Below, piece by piece: positions 5,203 to 5,722 of a stretch of DNA of 5,722 nt. The stretch's first letter is position 1. Each line of letters opens with the position of its first letter. Position numbers and translations under genes: made by a program. The DNA comes from Candidatus Acidiferrales bacterium (GTDB lineage Bacteria; Acidobacteriota; Terriglobia; Acidoferrales; UBA7541), in contig JASHYE010000479.1 of assembly GCA_030043155.1 (NCBI GenBank), positions 1-5,722 on the forward strand, written 5' to 3'. The notes beneath the pieces were generated by a model. It worked only from the letters and a program-made list of their open reading frames with translations. It ran no database searches and was not told the DNA's origin.

Positions 5203-5722
5203 GTGAAGACAAGAAAGCGAAACGGATCCGGCGGATTCAGCATTCTCGAGCTTCTCGTGTCCGTGCTGGTGATGGGAATTATGGTCGCCGCCACCGTAGC
5301 AGAAATGGAACCGACGGTGCAGCAGTTCCGCGCTAATTCGGGAGCCTACATGCTGGAAGGCCAAATGCGTTATGCGCGGCAGACCGCCATCGCACAACGC
5401 CGCGACGTTCTGCTTACCTTCACTGGAAACAATCAAGTTACTCTCACGATTCAAGATATCCCAGCAGGCACAACCGTCTTGAGCAACTTCTATCTGCCGC
5501 CCACGGTGCAATTCTTGGAGTGGGCCAGCAACGGTGACACTCCGGATGCTTTCGGTGATGCGGAGACCGTTTGCTTCAACTATTCGCCACCGCCCACCGG
5601 GTCCTGCTCCAACCCTCCGGTCGTTCAATTTCAAAGCGATGGAACGCTCATCGACTCTAATGGCAACCAACTCAATGGAAGCATCTTCATCGGCGTGTCG
5701 GGTATGCCCACAACCGCACGAG
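5203..5722 (+). CDS. GspH/FimT-like minor pseudopilin, GTG start; 3' end beyond the right edge
   Basis: An open frame of 173 codons runs from GTG at 5203 to the window edge with no stop. The N-terminus is a class III (type IV prepilin) signal: a basic leader M-K-T-R-K-R-N-G-S-G-G, then F12-S-I-L-E16 and a hydrophobic helix to about residue 33. Prepilin peptidase should cut between G11 and F12, and E16 is the conserved glutamate at position +5. Residues about 45-173 fit the GspH/FimT pseudopilin domain of minor pilins in type II secretion or type IV pili. The final G-V-S-G-M-P-T-T-A-R resembles the segment just before the family's usual C-terminal strand, so I infer that only some 20-30 residues are missing. 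C124 and C135 could form a disulfide in the mature periplasmic domain. It is probably the first gene of a minor pilin operon continuing rightwards. Whether it serves pili, DNA uptake or secretion cannot be told. Confidence 0.88.
   Translation, partial: MKTRKRNGSGGFSILELLVSVLVMGIMVAATVAEMEPTVQQFRANSGAYMLEGQMRYARQTAIAQRRDVLLTFTGNNQVTLTIQDIPAGTTVLSNFYLPPTVQFLEWASNGDTPDAFGDAETVCFNYSPPPTGSCSNPPVVQFQSDGTLIDSNGNQLNGSIFIGVSGMPTTAR

Noticed and set aside
5188..5670. Minus-strand frame of about 160 codons at the right end.
   Set aside because: It is antisense to the pseudopilin, which has a prepilin signal and a well-placed ribosome binding site; the minus frame matches no family I recognise.

Overview
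The window looks like a chromosomal stretch from a Gram-negative, Acidobacteriota-like soil bacterium. This is an inference from gene style: a Tat-exported M24 peptidase with the look of acidobacterial homologues, a type IV pilus/secretion pseudopilin of the GspH/FimT class, an integrase N-terminus of a kind I associate with acidobacterial genomes, and moderately GC-rich base composition. No rRNA or other marker gene is present to prove it.

Layout, left to right. Positions 1-71 (minus) hold the first 23 codons of a probable tyrosine recombinase that runs off the left edge. After a short spacer carrying small repeats comes an intact tRNA-Ser(CGA) gene (minus, 188-280, CCA encoded) with a convincing sigma70-type promoter. 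The tRNA 3' end faces the integrase, the usual arrangement when an integrative element has used a tRNA gene as attachment site; if so, the element lies mostly to the left of the window. To the right, on the ordinary chromosomal side, are a Tat-exported M24-family metallopeptidase (minus, 419-1753) and, divergent from it, a cysteine-free zinc-independent MDR oxidoreductase (plus, 1989-2951). A 53-base convergent gap separates that gene from a 620-residue KimA-type potassium transporter (minus, 3005-4867). A 335-base divergent region follows, and then a GTG-started GspH/FimT-like pseudopilin (plus, 5203 to beyond the right edge).

The genes do not form one pathway. The K+ importer, the exported peptidase and the oxidoreductase look like independent transcription units, and the pseudopilin is probably the first gene of a pilin cluster continuing to the right.

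The most interesting feature is the leader of the KimA-type gene. A good promoter (GTGACC-17-CATAAT, minus strand) would start the mRNA at about 4996. The first bases of that mRNA form a 7-bp perfect helix closing a 67-base domain with an inner 9-bp hairpin, followed by a second hairpin before the Shine-Dalgarno. B. subtilis kimA is controlled by the ydaO-type c-di-AMP riboswitch; this leader does not resemble that motif, so it is a candidate for a different structured leader. This is a hypothesis from hand folding only.
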